Below, piece by piece: positions 38,820-54,006 of a stretch of 64,000 nucleotides of DNA. A program made the position numbers and the translations under genes. The notes under the pieces are model-generated. The model searched no databases. It was not told the DNA's origin and was given only the letters and a program-made list of their open reading frames with translations. The DNA comes from Leclercia pneumoniae. GTDB taxonomy: Bacteria; Pseudomonadota; Gammaproteobacteria; Enterobacterales; Enterobacteriaceae. Positions within the stretch are counted from its first letter, which is position 1, and each line of letters begins with the position of its first letter. The stretch covers positions 744,001 to 808,000 of the forward strand of contig NZ_CP071383.1 in assembly GCF_017348915.1 (NCBI RefSeq), in the 5' to 3' direction.

Positions 38820-39443
38820 TCAGCGCCCGTTTTCGTCCAGCGCAAAAGTAGGTAGCTTCAGGTGCCAGCGAATAGCCGCCAGACGAATGGTCAAGGTGAC
38901 CACCATCCCTAGCATGGCAGCGCTTTCAAGCGGCATGCCGAAGGTATACCAGGCGGTGGCGTGAACGATGCCGCCAACGATACAGGCTGTGGCGTAAATT
39001 TCAGTGCGCAAAATCATGGGCACCTCGCGGGCCAGAATATCGCGAATAATCCCGCCACCGACCCCGGTCAATACACCCATGCAGATAGCGACCATCGGAC
39101 CGGTTCCTGCCATAAAGGCTTTGTTCACGCCAATGCCGACGAAGACCGCCAGCCCCACGGCATCCAGCACGGGCAGAATCCACTTCGGTAGACGTCGCGG
39201 CTGACGCACCAGTACGATGGTAAGCAGGCAGGTAACCATTGCCACCACCAGGTCGGTAGGATCTTTCACCCAGAATACCGGACCATGATCGAGCGCCATA
39301 TCGCGGATAGTGCCACCGCCCACGGCTGTAACCACCCCTAACACCAGAACGCCAAACGGGTCCATGCGTAATTTACCGGCCAGCAGAACGCCGGAAATCG
39401 CAAAAACGGCTGTACCGAGAATATCCAGCCAGTAAACGAGCAT
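38820..39443 (-). CDS. yadS: TRIC-type membrane protein YadS
   Basis: A 207-residue inner-membrane protein with about seven hydrophobic segments and two copies of the UPF0126/TRIC domain, each with a GGG-x-x-RD motif (VGGGTIRDM, VGGGIIRDI). Related proteins form cation channels or carry glycine; the substrate here is not known. Twenty bases downstream of btuF. Confidence 0.93.
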   Translation of the reverse strand: MLVYWLDILGTAVFAISGVLLAGKLRMDPFGVLVLGVVTAVGGGTIRDMALDHGPVFWVKDPTDLVVAMVTCLLTIVLVRQPRRLPKWILPVLDAVGLAVFVGIGVNKAFMAGTGPMVAICMGVLTGVGGGIIRDILAREVPMILRTEIYATACIVGGIVHATAWYTFGMPLESAAMLGMVVTLTIRLAAIRWHLKLPTFALDENGR

Positions 39444-39463
39444 CGTTAAATCCCCGAAAGTGA

Positions 39464-40264
39464 TTAATGACTCTGCGCCAGCGCAGAACAGAGTTGTTTT
39501 GCGGCGAGGATAATACGCGGGCCTGCACGCTCAAACCAGTCGCTGGTGAGTGGAATCACGGGTATTTTTAGCTGGCTATGCCAGTATTGCTCGATTTTGG
39601 GAATTTCGCCTGCCCCACCGGCAACGACAATCGCCTGAGGATGGCGCATCAACACCTGTTCGCGGCTCACCTGCGGCCAGGGCACCCGGCTTTCAGCGAA
39701 GATATTCTCCCCGCCACACAGCTCCAGAACCTGGTGCTGCAGTGATCCGGCACCCGTGGTAAACAGGGGCTGGCTGCCGAACTGTAAGAAGACGCGTTTG
39801 CGCGATGGCGTGTTGTATTTCGCTTTTAACGCCTGATAGTCATCCAGCAGTTGTTGGGCTGCGCGTTCCGCTTTTTGCGGCGTTGGACTATAGGGGGCGA
39901 GATCGCGAATCGCTTGCGCGACCTGTTCGATATTGATGGCGTCAACCCAGACGACCTTAATGCCCAGGGAGGAGAGTTGATTGATCTGCCTCTCGGCATT
40001 CCCTCCGCGCCAGGCCAGCACCAGATCCGGTTTTAGCGCCACAATGCGTTCGACGTTCATCCCCTGCCAGGTAGCAACCTGCTCGATAGTTTTCGCGGCG
40101 GGCGGATAGTCGGAATAGCTACTCACGCCAACCGGCGTGATGCCAGCGGCAAAGGCCAGCTCGGTATTGGCAGGGGAGAGGGTAATAACACGCGGCGCAG
40201 CATTCAGCCACGCCGGTGTGAGCAGAAGCAGGGCGAAGAGCGCCCTGTATAGCGACTTAACCAC
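39464..40264 (-). CDS. btuF: Vitamin B12-binding periplasmic protein BtuF
   Basis: Delivers cobalamin to BtuCD. It has 266 residues, with signal peptide about 1-22 (ending NAA) and a class III binding-protein fold. I chose the GTG at 40264 ([11 protein letters not shown] follows), which lies inside the last codons of mtn (8-base overlap) and gives the E. coli length; the codons upstream lie in mtn. Confidence 0.95.
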   Translation of the reverse strand: MVKSLYRALFALLLLTPAWLNAAPRVITLSPANTELAFAAGITPVGVSSYSDYPPAAKTIEQVATWQGMNVERIVALKPDLVLAWRGGNAERQINQLSSLGIKVVWVDAINIEQVAQAIRDLAPYSPTPQKAERAAQQLLDDYQALKAKYNTPSRKRVFLQFGSQPLFTTGAGSLQHQVLELCGGENIFAESRVPWPQVSREQVLMRHPQAIVVAGGAGEIPKIEQYWHSQLKIPVIPLTSDWFERAGPRIILAAKQLCSALAQSH

Positions 40265-40955
40265 GCGCCAGTTTCTGCACCAGGGTCTCAACCATCAGGC
40301 TGGACTGCTTAGCCGCCACGACGAGGAACTCATCGAAACTCAGGTGAGATTGCTGATCGGCCACGTCGGAGATGGCGCGAACCACCACAAACGGCACCTT
40401 AAAGTTATGACAAACATGGGCAATAGCGGTCGCTTCCATCTCCACGGCAATCGCCTGTGGGAAATTATGGCGGATCTTCGCCAGGGAGACGGAACCGTTG
40501 ATGAAGGCATCGCCGCTGACAATCAGGCCACGTACCGCGTTCAGGTTCAGCTCAGCGATGCAGTTTTCTGCTGCGGTAACCAGCTTCTCATCGGCCTTGA
40601 AGCCTGCCGGGCAGCCAGGGAGTTGACCCAGCTCGTAACCAAAGGCGGTGACGTCGGCATCGTGATAACGCGCTTCATCAGAGACGACGATATCGCCCAC
40701 TTTCAGAGTCGGCGCCAGGCCGCCAGCGGAGCCAGTATTGATAATCACGTCCGGCTTGCAGCACTCTAACAGCAGCGTTGTGCCCAGCGCGGCCGCCACT
40801 TTACCAATACCGGATTTCAGCAGAGCAACTTCAGTTCCGTTCAGCAGGCCGGTATAGATCTCGCAGCCGCCCAGGGTGAGGGTCTGACGGTTCTTAATTT
40901 TGTCACGCAGCAGCGTAACTTCTTCTTCCATTGCTCCAATAATACCGATTTTCAT
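40257..40955 (-). CDS. mtn: 5'-methylthioadenosine/S-adenosylhomocysteine nucleosidase
   Basis: Cleaves adenine from MTA and SAH, recycling by-products of spermidine and methylation chemistry. It has 232 residues; the catalytic glutamate near the N-terminus (AMEEEV), [10 protein letters not shown] and AISDVAD at the C-terminus are conserved. First gene of mtn-btuF-yadS; also linked in function to speED here. Confidence 0.97.
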   Translation of the reverse strand: MKIGIIGAMEEEVTLLRDKIKNRQTLTLGGCEIYTGLLNGTEVALLKSGIGKVAAALGTTLLLECCKPDVIINTGSAGGLAPTLKVGDIVVSDEARYHDADVTAFGYELGQLPGCPAGFKADEKLVTAAENCIAELNLNAVRGLIVSGDAFINGSVSLAKIRHNFPQAIAVEMEATAIAHVCHNFKVPFVVVRAISDVADQQSHLSFDEFLVVAAKQSSLMVETLVQKLARG

Positions 40956-41038
40956 AGATTTACTCGCGATGTGCCATGATTAGAGGCATAGTCTATCATG
41001 CGCTTCAGGGGAAACGCATTTTCCGCGCGGGAGAGCAC

Positions 41039-42553
41039 ATGTCACATATCGATTTTCGCAACAAAATTAACTGGCATCGGCGTTACCGCTCGCCGCAAGG
41101 TCATAAAAGCGAACATGAGATCCTGCGGATCTTCGAAAGCGATCGCGGGCGCATTATCAACTCAGCGGCAATCCGCCGACTGCAACAAAAAACGCAGGTT
41201 TTTCCCCTCGAACGTAACGCTGCCGTGCGTACGCGTCTCACCCATTCGATGGAGGTCCAGCAGGTTGGCCGCTACATCGCGAAAGAGGTGTTAAGCCGCC
41301 TCAAAGAGCAGCGTCTGCTGGAGGCCTACGGTCTGGATGAACTGACGGGGCCGTTCGAAAGCATCGTTGAGATGGCCTGTCTGATGCACGATATCGGTAA
41401 CCCGCCGTTTGGCCATTTTGGTGAGGCCGCTATCAACGACTGGTTCCGCCAGCGTTTGTTCCCGTCGGATGCCGCCAGCCAACCGCTGAGCGAGGATCGC
41501 TGTATTGTGCGCGACCTGCGCCTGCGGGAGGGCGAAGAGGCGCTGAATGAACTGCGGCGCAAGGTTCGCCAGGATCTCTGTCATTTTGAGGGTAACGCGC
41601 AGGGGATACGCCTGGTGCACTCTCTGATGCGCATGAACCTCACCTGGGCCCAGGTGGGCTGTATTTTAAAATATACGCGTCCAGCCTGGTGGCAAGGGGA
41701 ACCTCCTGCCAGCCATCATTATTTGATGAAAAAGCCTGGCTATTACCTCTCGGAAGAGGCCTATATCGAACGGTTGCGTAAAGAGTTGTCGCTGACGCCT
41801 CATGGCCGTTTTCCATTGACCTGGATTATGGAGGCTGCGGACGATATCTCCTACTGCGTGGCCGACCTGGAGGATGCGGTTGAAAAAAGAATCTTCAGCG
41901 TAGAGGAGCTTTATCAGCATCTTTATGACGCCTGGGGGACGCATGAAAAAGGATCGCTATTTTCTCAGGTTGTAGAAAATGCCTGGGAGAAATCGCGCGC
42001 GAATTCCCTGCGGCGCAGCGCTGAAGATCAGTTCTTTATGTATTTGCGCGTCAATACGCTTAATAAGCTGGTGCCCTATGCGGCAAACCGCTTTATTGAT
42101 AATTTGCCGATGATTTATCGCGGCGACTTTAATCAGGCTCTGCTTGAAGATGGCAGTGATTTTAGTCAATTGCTTGATTTGTATAAAAATGTTGCACTTC
42201 GCCATGTATTTAGTCACCCGGATGTTGAACAGCTCGAATTACAGGGATACCGCGTTATTAGCGGTTTGCTGGAGATCTATCGTCCCTTATTGCAATTATC
42301 GACCGATGAGTTTAGCGAGCTGGTAGAAAAAGAGCGGGTGCGACGTTTACCTATTGAATCACGTTTATTTCAGAAACTCTCCACCCGCCATCGGCTGGCC
42401 TACATTGAGGCCGTCGGGAAATATGATCGACAGGCGTTAGACTGGCCAGTATATGAATACTATTATCGTTGTCGCCTGATTCAGGATTATATCAGCGGCA
42501 TGACAGACCTATATGCCTGGGATGAATACCGCCGTTTAATGGCGGTTGAATAA
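41039..42553 (+). CDS. dgt: Deoxyguanosinetriphosphate triphosphohydrolase
   Basis: Hydrolyses dGTP to deoxyguanosine and triphosphate. It has 504 residues; the HD-domain metal site is RLTHSMEV ... [15 protein letters not shown]. The ATG at 41039 follows GGGAG and gives [18 protein letters not shown]; the earlier ATG at 40976 adds 21 non-homologous residues. Divergent to mtn. E. coli Dgt is known to restrict T7, which overcomes it with gp1.2. Confidence 0.96.
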   Translation: MSHIDFRNKINWHRRYRSPQGHKSEHEILRIFESDRGRIINSAAIRRLQQKTQVFPLERNAAVRTRLTHSMEVQQVGRYIAKEVLSRLKEQRLLEAYGLDELTGPFESIVEMACLMHDIGNPPFGHFGEAAINDWFRQRLFPSDAASQPLSEDRCIVRDLRLREGEEALNELRRKVRQDLCHFEGNAQGIRLVHSLMRMNLTWAQVGCILKYTRPAWWQGEPPASHHYLMKKPGYYLSEEAYIERLRKELSLTPHGRFPLTWIMEAADDISYCVADLEDAVEKRIFSVEELYQHLYDAWGTHEKGSLFSQVVENAWEKSRANSLRRSAEDQFFMYLRVNTLNKLVPYAANRFIDNLPMIYRGDFNQALLEDGSDFSQLLDLYKNVALRHVFSHPDVEQLELQGYRVISGLLEIYRPLLQLSTDEFSELVEKERVRRLPIESRLFQKLSTRHRLAYIEAVGKYDRQALDWPVYEYYYRCRLIQDYISGMTDLYAWDEYRRLMAVE

Positions 42554-42565
42554 AGCGTGAGTTTT

Positions 42566-42590
42566 GTAAAGATGGACAATAAATTTTTAC
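42566..42590. promoter_or_regulatory. Possible CpxR region of degP
   Basis: GTAAAGATGGACAATAAATT lies at the place where E. coli degP has its CpxR site, and the sequence is nearly the same. Only one GTAAA half is clear. Confidence 0.4.
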
Positions 42591-42611
42591 TTTTCCTGAG
42601 ATCGTAATACT

Positions 42612-42639
42612 GGAACTTCGCGCTATAAAACGAATCTCA
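42612..42639 (+). promoter_or_regulatory. Sigma-E promoter of degP
   Basis: GGAACTT (42612-42618), 16-bp spacer, TCTCA (42635-42639). This fits the sigma-E consensus GAACTT-N16-TCTGA with one -10 mismatch and matches the position in E. coli. Confidence 0.75.
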
Positions 42640-42684
42640 TGTACACAGCAATTGTGCGTTACTGGCAAATCGAGATTGAGAAAG

Positions 42685-44112
42685 ATGAAAAAAACCACAT
42701 TAGCAATGAGTGCATTAGCGTTGAGTTTAGGATTGGCGTTGTCTCCACTTTCTGCATCAGCTGCAGAGACCGCTTCGGCAACCACCGCCCAGCAGATGCC
42801 AAGCCTGGCACCGATGCTGGAAAAGGTGATGCCATCGGTGGTGAGCATTAATGTTGAAGGCAGCACCGCGGTAAACACCCCGCGTATGCCGCGTAACTTC
42901 CAGCAATTCTTCGGCGACAACTCGCCGTTCTGTCAGGACGGTTCGCCGTTCCAGAGTTCGCCATTCTGCCAGGGCGGTCAGGGCGGCGGTGACGGCGCAG
43001 CGCCGCAGCAAAAATTCATGGCACTGGGTTCCGGTGTCATCATCGATGCGGCTAAAGGCTACGTCGTGACGAACAACCACGTGGTGGATAACGCCAACAG
43101 CATTAAAGTGCAGATGAGCGATGGCCGTAAGTTTGACGCCAAAGTGGTGGGTAAAGATCCGCGCTCCGATATCGCCCTGATCCAGATTCAGGATCCGAAA
43201 AACCTGACCGCGATTAAGCTTGCCGATTCCGATGCTCTGCGGGTGGGTGACTATACGGTAGCCATCGGTAACCCGTTCGGCCTTGGCGAGACAGTCACCT
43301 CCGGTATTGTCTCCGCGCTGGGTCGTAGCGGCCTCAATGCAGAAAACTATGAAAACTTCATCCAGACCGATGCGGCGATTAACCGCGGTAACTCCGGCGG
43401 TGCGCTGGTCAATCTGAATGGTGAACTGATCGGTATCAACACCGCGATTCTGGCCCCGGACGGCGGCAATATCGGTATCGGCTTTGCTATTCCGAGCAAC
43501 ATGGTTAAAAACCTGACCAGTCAGATGGTTGAGTTTGGCCAGGTGAAACGCGGCGAACTGGGGATTATGGGGACTGAGCTGAACTCGGAACTGGCGAAAG
43601 CGATGAAAGTCGATGCTCAGCGCGGTGCCTTTGTCAGCCAGGTGATGCCGAACTCTTCCGCTGCGAAAGCCGGTATTAAAGCGGGTGACGTTATTACCAC
43701 CCTGAACGGCAAGCCAGTAAGCAGCTTTGCCGCGCTGCGTGCGGAAGTGGGCTCTATGCCAGTTGGCAGCAAAGTCTCGCTGGGCCTGCTGCGTGAAGGT
43801 AAGCCAGTCAACGTGACACTGGAACTGCAGCAGAGTAGCCAGAGCCAGGTCGATTCCAGCTCTATCTTCAGCGGCATCGAAGGCGCTGAGATGAGCAATA
43901 AAGGGCAAGATAAAGGCGTGGTGGTGAGTAACGTGAAAGCCAACTCTCCGGCTGCGCGCATTGGCCTGAAGAAAGGTGACGTGATTATGGGCGCTAACCA
44001 GCAGCCGGTGAAAAACATCGCTGAGTTGCGCAAAATTCTCGACAGCAAGCCTTCGGTGCTGGCGCTGAATATCCAGCGTGGCGACACCTCTCTCTATTTG
44101 TTAATGCAGTAA
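42685..44112 (+). CDS. degP: Periplasmic serine endoprotease/chaperone DegP
   Basis: Degrades and refolds misfolded envelope proteins. It has 475 residues, with signal peptide 1-26 (ASA). The catalytic triad is His132 (NNHVVD), Asp162 (RSDIAL) and Ser237 (GNSGGA) in precursor numbering. The LA loop carries CQDGSPFQSSPFC with its disulfide cysteines. Two PDZ domains follow. ATG at 42685 after AGATTGAGAAAG. Confidence 0.98.
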   Translation: MKKTTLAMSALALSLGLALSPLSASAAETASATTAQQMPSLAPMLEKVMPSVVSINVEGSTAVNTPRMPRNFQQFFGDNSPFCQDGSPFQSSPFCQGGQGGGDGAAPQQKFMALGSGVIIDAAKGYVVTNNHVVDNANSIKVQMSDGRKFDAKVVGKDPRSDIALIQIQDPKNLTAIKLADSDALRVGDYTVAIGNPFGLGETVTSGIVSALGRSGLNAENYENFIQTDAAINRGNSGGALVNLNGELIGINTAILAPDGGNIGIGFAIPSNMVKNLTSQMVEFGQVKRGELGIMGTELNSELAKAMKVDAQRGAFVSQVMPNSSAAKAGIKAGDVITTLNGKPVSSFAALRAEVGSMPVGSKVSLGLLREGKPVNVTLELQQSSQSQVDSSSIFSGIEGAEMSNKGQDKGVVVSNVKANSPAARIGLKKGDVIMGANQQPVKNIAELRKILDSKPSVLALNIQRGDTSLYLLMQ

Positions 44113-44117
44113 TCTCC

Positions 44118-44150
44118 AAAGCCCCTGCGTCCGGTGATGCAGGGGCTTTT
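44118..44150 (+). terminator. degP terminator
   Basis: AAAGCCCCTGC and GCAGGGGCTTTT pair over 11 bases around GTCCGGTGAT, followed by CTTCTTTCT. Confidence 0.8.
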
Positions 44151-44266
44151 CTTCTTTCTGTGACCCTTTCCACAAGTCCATACATCTTCCCCCCTTTTTG
44201 TGCATTCGCACAATGCAGCCTCTGCTGAACTTCCCTATGCTTGAGCTCTGCTCAGAGGAGGACGAC

Positions 44267-45424
44267 ATGGCTGGCTGGCATCTTGATACCAAAATGGCGC
44301 AGGATATCGTGGCACGAACGATGCGCATTATTGATACGAACATCAACGTTATGGATGCCCGTGGGCGGATCATAGGCAGCGGCGATCGTGAGCGTATTGG
44401 GGAATTGCACGAAGGCGCACTGCTGGTGCTTTCTCAGGGGCGCGTGGTGGACATCGACGATGCGGTGACCCGCCATCTGCACGGCGTGCGACAGGGTATT
44501 AACCTGCCGCTGCGTCTCGAAGGCGAAATTGTTGGCGTTATCGGGCTGACCGGCGAGCCAGAGTCATTGCGCAAGTATGGCGAGCTGGTGTGCATGACCG
44601 CCGAGATGATGCTGGAACAATCCCGCCTGATGCACCTGCTGGCTCAGGATAGTCGTCTGCGTGAAGAACTGGTGATGAACCTGATTCAGGCTGAAGAACA
44701 CACCCCGGCGCTAACCGAATGGGCGCAGCGTCTGGGTATCGATCTGAATCAACCGCGCGTGGTCGCGGTGATTGAGGTCGACAGCGGTCAGCTGGGCGTA
44801 GACAGTGCCATGGTTGAACTGCAGCAACTGCAAAATGCGCTGGCGACGCCAGAGCGCAACAACCTCGTCGCGATTGTTTCGTTAACGGAGATGGTGGTGT
44901 TAAAACCGGCGCTCAATCAGTTTGGACGCTGGGATGCCGAAGATCATCGTCGTCGGGTTGAGCAGCTTATTGCCCGTATGAAAGAGAACGGTCAACTGCG
45001 TTTTCGCGTGGCGCTGGGAAACTACTTCACCGGCCCGGGCAGCATTGCCCGCTCCTGGCGCACTGCACGGACTACCATGATGGTTGGGAAACAGCGGATG
45101 CCCGAGAGCCGCAGCTATTTCTATCAGGATTTGATGCTACCGGTACTGCTCGACAGTCTGCGCGGGGGCTGGCAGGCGAATGAACTGGCCCGCCCGCTGA
45201 CGCGTCTGAAGGCGATGGACAACAATGGGCTTTTGCGCCGTACGTTACAGGCATGGTTCCGTCACAACGTGCAACCGCTGGCGACTTCCCGGGCGTTGTT
45301 TATTCACCGTAATACGCTGGAGTATCGTCTTAACCGTATCTCGGAGCTGACGGGGCTGGACCTGGGGAATTTTGACGACAGACTGTTGCTGTATGTGGCA
45401 TTGCAGCTGGATGAGCAGAGATAA
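44267..45424 (+). CDS. cdaR: Carbohydrate diacid regulator CdaR
   Basis: Transcriptional activator of glucarate, galactarate and glycerate utilisation. It has 385 residues, as in E. coli: an N-terminal sugar-diacid recognition domain, a GGDEF-like middle and a PucR-type C-terminal helix-turn-helix (HRNTLEYRLNRISELTG). The ATG at 44267 has AGAGGAGG upstream. No diacid catabolic genes are in the window. Confidence 0.96.
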   Translation: MAGWHLDTKMAQDIVARTMRIIDTNINVMDARGRIIGSGDRERIGELHEGALLVLSQGRVVDIDDAVTRHLHGVRQGINLPLRLEGEIVGVIGLTGEPESLRKYGELVCMTAEMMLEQSRLMHLLAQDSRLREELVMNLIQAEEHTPALTEWAQRLGIDLNQPRVVAVIEVDSGQLGVDSAMVELQQLQNALATPERNNLVAIVSLTEMVVLKPALNQFGRWDAEDHRRRVEQLIARMKENGQLRFRVALGNYFTGPGSIARSWRTARTTMMVGKQRMPESRSYFYQDLMLPVLLDSLRGGWQANELARPLTRLKAMDNNGLLRRTLQAWFRHNVQPLATSRALFIHRNTLEYRLNRISELTGLDLGNFDDRLLLYVALQLDEQR

Positions 45425-45432
45425 CGCAAAGC

Positions 45433-45457
45433 AAAACGGCAACCAGGTTGCCGTTTT
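45433..45457. terminator. Bidirectional terminator between cdaR and yaeH
   Basis: AAAACGGCAACC-A-GGTTGCCGTTTT, then TTTGACCGCACCCGG, a phrase that also follows the first repeat unit near fhuB (GACCGCACCGGGT at about 35307). Confidence 0.75.
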
Positions 45458-45479
45458 AAAGGTTTGACCGCACCCGGTA

Positions 45480-45869
45480 TTATTTATTACGGGTCAGCTT
45501 CTCAAGATCCGCTTCGATTTCACTGATCTTGTTGGTGACCACGCTCTCCAGGTGGCGAAGATCGTCGAGGATTTTACGCTTGAGATCGACTTCGGTGCGA
45601 TCGCGCTGGCAAATCTGATCGAGTTCATCGATCACATAGCGCAGATTCGGGCTGATCTCCTGCACTTCTTTGTAACCCTGACCAACGCCATCCGCCACAA
45701 CGGTTTTACGTTGACGTGGGTATTTGAACTTCACGCTCTTGGCGAAGAACTCGCCCTTATCCTTGTGGAAATAGATTTTCAGGATATCGTTGTTGGCTTC
45801 CTGCCGGAGGCTGTAACGATCAATTTCATCAGGATTGGTAATGCCCAGACTTTTTAGATTATCGTACAT
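45480..45869 (-). CDS. yaeH: DUF3461 family protein YaeH
   Basis: A 129-residue cytoplasmic protein, one residue longer than E. coli YaeH. Charged, with a likely coiled C-terminal helix ([20 protein letters not shown]). Function unknown. E. coli has yaeI between yaeH and dapD; here only 111 bases with a terminator remain. Confidence 0.92.
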   Translation of the reverse strand: MYDNLKSLGITNPDEIDRYSLRQEANNDILKIYFHKDKGEFFAKSVKFKYPRQRKTVVADGVGQGYKEVQEISPNLRYVIDELDQICQRDRTEVDLKRKILDDLRHLESVVTNKISEIEADLEKLTRNK

Positions 45870-45943
45870 AGCGGTACCCTTGATCTCAACATAACCTATG
45901 AATAATTAACGAAAAAATCTATTCTCGCCACCAGCAGATACAA

Positions 45944-45969
45944 AAAAAGCGGGGTAGCCCCCGCTTTTT
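45944..45969 (-). terminator. Terminator after dapD
   Basis: GCGGGG-TAGC-CCCCGC flanked by A- and T-runs on both sides, so it works in either direction; it lies 11 bases past the dapD stop. Confidence 0.8.
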
Positions 45970-45980
45970 GTTATACCTGA

Positions 45981-46805
45981 TTAATCGATGGTACGCAGCA
46001 GTTCGTTGATGCCGACTTTGCCACGGGTTTTCGCATCGACTTTCTTCACGATCACCGCGCAGTACAGGCTGTATTTGCCATCTTTCGAAGGCAGGTTGCC
46101 GGAAACCACTACGGAGCCCGCTGGCACACGGCCGTAGTGCACTTCGCCGGTTTCACGATCGTAAATACGGGTGCTCTGGCCGATGTAAACGCCCATGGAG
46201 ATCACCGAGCCTTCTTCAACGATCACGCCTTCAACCACTTCGGAGCGTGCGCCGATGAAGCAGTTATCTTCGATGATGGTTGGGTTAGCCTGCAGCGGCT
46301 CCAGAACGCCACCGATGCCTACGCCACCAGAAAGGTGAACGTTTTTACCGATCTGGGCGCAAGAGCCCACGGTCGCCCAGGTATCTACCATGGTGCCTTC
46401 GTCAACGTACGCACCGATGTTCACATAGGACGGCATCAGTACGGTGTTACGTGCGATAAAGGCGCCCTGGCGAACAGCGGCTGGCGGTACCACGCGGAAA
46501 CCTTCTTTCTGGAAGCGCGCTTCGTCGTAATCGGCGAATTTCATCGGGACTTTATCGAAGTAGCGGCTTTCTGCGCCATCAATAACCTGGTTGTCGTTGA
46601 TACGGAAAGAGAGCAGCACGGCTTTCTTCAGCCACTGGTGAGTGACCCACTGACCGTCGATTTTTTCTGCCACACGCAGCGCGCCGGAATCCAGCAAAGA
46701 AATCACCTGGTTAACCGCTTCGCGGGTTACGGTATCCACATTTGCCGGAGTGATCTCGGCGCGACGCTCAAAGGCGGACTCAATAACGTTCTGTAACTGC
46801 TGCAT
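45981..46805 (-). CDS. dapD: Tetrahydrodipicolinate N-succinyltransferase
   Basis: Succinylates tetrahydrodipicolinate in lysine and diaminopimelate synthesis. It has 274 residues with a left-handed beta-helix of hexapeptide repeats (about 105-240; for example [10 protein letters not shown] and [11 protein letters not shown]). Follows glnD with a 32-base gap. Confidence 0.97.
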   Translation of the reverse strand: MQQLQNVIESAFERRAEITPANVDTVTREAVNQVISLLDSGALRVAEKIDGQWVTHQWLKKAVLLSFRINDNQVIDGAESRYFDKVPMKFADYDEARFQKEGFRVVPPAAVRQGAFIARNTVLMPSYVNIGAYVDEGTMVDTWATVGSCAQIGKNVHLSGGVGIGGVLEPLQANPTIIEDNCFIGARSEVVEGVIVEEGSVISMGVYIGQSTRIYDRETGEVHYGRVPAGSVVVSGNLPSKDGKYSLYCAVIVKKVDAKTRGKVGINELLRTID

Positions 46806-46837
46806 TGTTTACTCTTTCCATTTCACTAAAAAACACG

Positions 46838-50370
<3,533 letters not shown>

Positions 50371-50491
50371 GTAATCTGTCCATCGGTGTCGATTTTTTCG
50401 ACAATACTAGTCTGAGTGCTGTCAATGGTATCAGTCAGGCGTACTGCCTGCCAAATTGAGAATCAGAAGCAGCACGCACGGCCAACAACAG

Positions 50492-50521
50492 TTGGTTTCT
50501 GGTGGCGTTTTGTGGTATAAA
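50492..50521 (+). promoter_or_regulatory. rpsB-tsf promoter
   Basis: TTGGTT (50492-50497), 18-bp spacer, TATAAA (50516-50521), with the GC-rich discriminator GCGCGCC typical of stringently controlled ribosomal promoters. Confidence 0.6.
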
Positions 50522-50527
50522 GCGCGC

Positions 50528-51417
<890 letters not shown>

Positions 51418-51453
51418 TAAGGTTTTACCCCTTATTAGTACCGTGTATGAATA

Positions 51454-51478
51454 GGGGCCCATTACCGGCCCCTTTTTT
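51454..51478 (+). terminator. Attenuator between rpsB and tsf
   Basis: GGGGCC-CATTACC-GGCCCC-TTTTTT. Strong stem and T-run; it should lower tsf relative to rpsB, as in E. coli. Confidence 0.85.
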
Positions 51479-51534
51479 CAATTTATACTGTTTGGCCTCC
51501 GGCCGGGCAGTTCACATCTCCCGAGGATTTAAGA

Positions 51535-52386
51535 ATGGCTGAAATTACCGCATCCCTGGTAAAAGAGCTGCGTGAGCGTACTGGCGCAGGCATGATGGAT
51601 TGCAAAAAAGCGCTGACTGAAGCGAACGGCGACATCGAGCTGGCAATCGAAAACATGCGTAAATCCGGTGCGATCAAAGCAGCTAAAAAAGCAGGCAACG
51701 TTGCTGCTGACGGCGTGATCATCACCAAAATCGACGGCACCTACGGCATCATTCTGGAAGTTAACTGCCAGACTGACTTCGTTGCTAAAGATGGCGGTTT
51801 CCAGGCATTTGCGAACAAAGTACTGGACGCAGCTGTTGCTGGCAAAATCACTGACGTTGAAGTGCTGAAAGCTCAGTTCGAAGAAGAGCGTGTTGCGCTG
51901 GTTGCTAAAATCGGTGAGAACATCAACATCCGTCGCGTTTCTTCTCTGGAAGGCGAAGTACTGGGTTCTTACCAGCACGGCGCACGTATCGGTGTTCTGG
52001 TTGCGGCTACAGGCGCTGACGAAGAGCTGGTTAAACAGCTGGCAATGCACATCGCTGCAAGCAAACCAGAATTCGTTAAGCCAGAAGACGTGTCTGCTGA
52101 AGTGGTAGAGAAAGAGTACCAGGTTCAGCTGGACATCGCGATGCAGTCTGGTAAGCCAAAAGAGATCGCAGAGAAAATGGTTGAAGGCCGCATGAAGAAA
52201 TTCACCGGCGAAGTTTCTCTGACTGGTCAGCCTTTCGTAATGGACCCAAGCAAGTCTGTTGCTCAGCTGCTGAAAGAGCACAACGCTGACGTAACTGGCT
52301 TCATCCGCTTCGAAGTGGGCGAAGGCATTGAGAAAGTTGAGACTGACTTCGCAGCAGAAGTTGCTGCAATGTCCAAGCAGTCTTAA
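51535..52386 (+). CDS. tsf: Elongation factor Ts
   Basis: Nucleotide exchange factor for EF-Tu. It has 283 residues with the N-terminal UBA-like domain ([17 protein letters not shown]) and the TDFVAKD motif of the core. Confidence 0.99.
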   Translation: MAEITASLVKELRERTGAGMMDCKKALTEANGDIELAIENMRKSGAIKAAKKAGNVAADGVIITKIDGTYGIILEVNCQTDFVAKDGGFQAFANKVLDAAVAGKITDVEVLKAQFEEERVALVAKIGENINIRRVSSLEGEVLGSYQHGARIGVLVAATGADEELVKQLAMHIAASKPEFVKPEDVSAEVVEKEYQVQLDIAMQSGKPKEIAEKMVEGRMKKFTGEVSLTGQPFVMDPSKSVAQLLKEHNADVTGFIRFEVGEGIEKVETDFAAEVAAMSKQS

Positions 52387-52394
52387 TCAGCGAA

Positions 52395-52424
52395 AAGAAG
52401 CCGCCTGAGGGCGGCTTCTTTTTG
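52395..52424 (+). terminator. tsf terminator
   Basis: AAGAAGCCGCC-TGAG-GGCGGCTTCTT-TTTG, an 11-bp stem. Confidence 0.9.
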
Positions 52425-52536
52425 TCACCCGTCATATAAAATCAGACTGGCTCTAGTATCGCTGTTCTGGTTTGCGGCTTAACATGTCGCCAGAATTAAC
52501 CCCCATCTTAATCGTTGACAGTCTCAGGAAAGAAAC

Positions 52537-53262
52537 ATGGCTACCAATGCAAAACCCGTGTACAAACGCATTCTGCTTAAGCTGAGTGGCGAAGCGCTGC
52601 AGGGATCAGAAGGCTTCGGTATTGACGCAAGCATCCTTGACCGCATGGCACAGGAAATCAAAGAACTGGTCGAACTGGGTATCCAGGTTGGCGTGGTCAT
52701 TGGCGGTGGTAACCTTTTCCGTGGTGCTGGTCTGGCGAAAGCGGGGATGAACCGCGTTGTGGGCGACCATATGGGAATGCTGGCTACCGTGATGAATGGT
52801 CTGGCCATGCGTGACGCTCTGCACCGTGCCTATGTGAACGCGCGCCTGATGTCTGCGATTCCGCTGAATGGCGTGTGCGACAATTACAGCTGGGCAGAAG
52901 CAATTAGCCTGCTGCGTAACAACCGTGTGGTGATCCTCTCCGCCGGTACCGGTAATCCGTTCTTTACTACCGATTCCGCCGCCTGCCTGCGCGGTATCGA
53001 AATCGAAGCCGATGTGGTGCTGAAAGCCACCAAAGTGGATGGCGTGTTTACTGCCGATCCGGCAAAAGATCCTTCAGCCACCATGTACGATCAGCTGACT
53101 TACAGCGAAGTGCTGGATAAAGAGCTGAAAGTAATGGATCTTGCCGCCTTCACGCTGGCTCGTGACCACAAACTGCCGATTCGTGTCTTCAACATGAACA
53201 AGCCTGGCGCGCTGCGTCGCGTCGTGATGGGCGAAAAAGAAGGCACTTTGATCACGGAATAA
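52537..53262 (+). CDS. pyrH: UMP kinase
   Basis: Phosphorylates UMP to UDP; also regulates carAB in E. coli. It has 241 residues of the amino-acid kinase fold: [15 protein letters not shown], and [12 protein letters not shown]. Own promoter region upstream. Confidence 0.98.
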   Translation: MATNAKPVYKRILLKLSGEALQGSEGFGIDASILDRMAQEIKELVELGIQVGVVIGGGNLFRGAGLAKAGMNRVVGDHMGMLATVMNGLAMRDALHRAYVNARLMSAIPLNGVCDNYSWAEAISLLRNNRVVILSAGTGNPFFTTDSAACLRGIEIEADVVLKATKVDGVFTADPAKDPSATMYDQLTYSEVLDKELKVMDLAAFTLARDHKLPIRVFNMNKPGALRRVVMGEKEGTLITE

Positions 53263-53430
53263 TTTCCGTCGGCGACAAATACAGGTAAGATTCCGCTTTA
53301 CTTTGTAGTGAATTCTCACCTGGACGCGCCTTTGGCGCTGTCATGATTTAAACGCGACTATACTTAGCACAGCCTGTGAGGCCGTGCTGGCGGATAGTCT
53401 GCCTGAGACAAGTTTTCAAGGATCCGTAAC

Positions 53431-53988
53431 GTGATTAGCGATATCAGAAAAGATGCTGAAGTGCGCATGGACAAATGCGTAGAAGCGTTCAAAAACCAAA
53501 TCAGCAAAGTGCGCACCGGTCGTGCTTCCCCAAGCCTGCTGGATGGCATTGTTGTTGAATACTACGGTACGCCAACTCCGCTGCGCCAGCTGGCGAGCGT
53601 CACGGTAGAAGATACCCGTACGCTGAAAATCAACGTCTTCGATCGTTCTATGGGTCCAGCCGTTGAGAAAGCGATCATGGCCTCCGACCTGGGTCTGAAC
53701 CCAAGCTCTGCGGGTACTGATATCCGCGTTCCGCTGCCTCCGCTGACGGAAGAGCGTCGTAAAGAGCTGATCAAAGTTGTTCGTGGTGAAGCTGAAGGCG
53801 CGCGTGTCGCCGTACGTAACGTACGTCGTGATGCGAACGACAAAGTGAAAGCCCTGCTGAAAGAAAAAGAGATCAGTGAAGATGATGATCGTCGTTCTCA
53901 GGACGATGTTCAGAAGCTGACTGACGCTGCTATCAAAAAAGTCGATGCGGCGCTGGCAGACAAAGAAGCGGAACTGATGCAGTTCTGA
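53431..53988 (+). CDS. frr: Ribosome recycling factor
   Basis: Splits post-termination ribosomes with EF-G. It has 185 residues; [15 protein letters not shown] and [13 protein letters not shown] are conserved. GTGATTAGC start (GTG at 53431), as in other enterobacteria the initiator may be ATG or GTG; the family N-terminus [10 protein letters not shown] fits. Confidence 0.97.
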   Translation: MISDIRKDAEVRMDKCVEAFKNQISKVRTGRASPSLLDGIVVEYYGTPTPLRQLASVTVEDTRTLKINVFDRSMGPAVEKAIMASDLGLNPSSAGTDIRVPLPPLTEERRKELIKVVRGEAEGARVAVRNVRRDANDKVKALLKEKEISEDDDRRSQDDVQKLTDAAIKKVDAALADKEAELMQF

Positions 53989-54006
53989 TTTCTGACGTAA
54001 TCTGAT

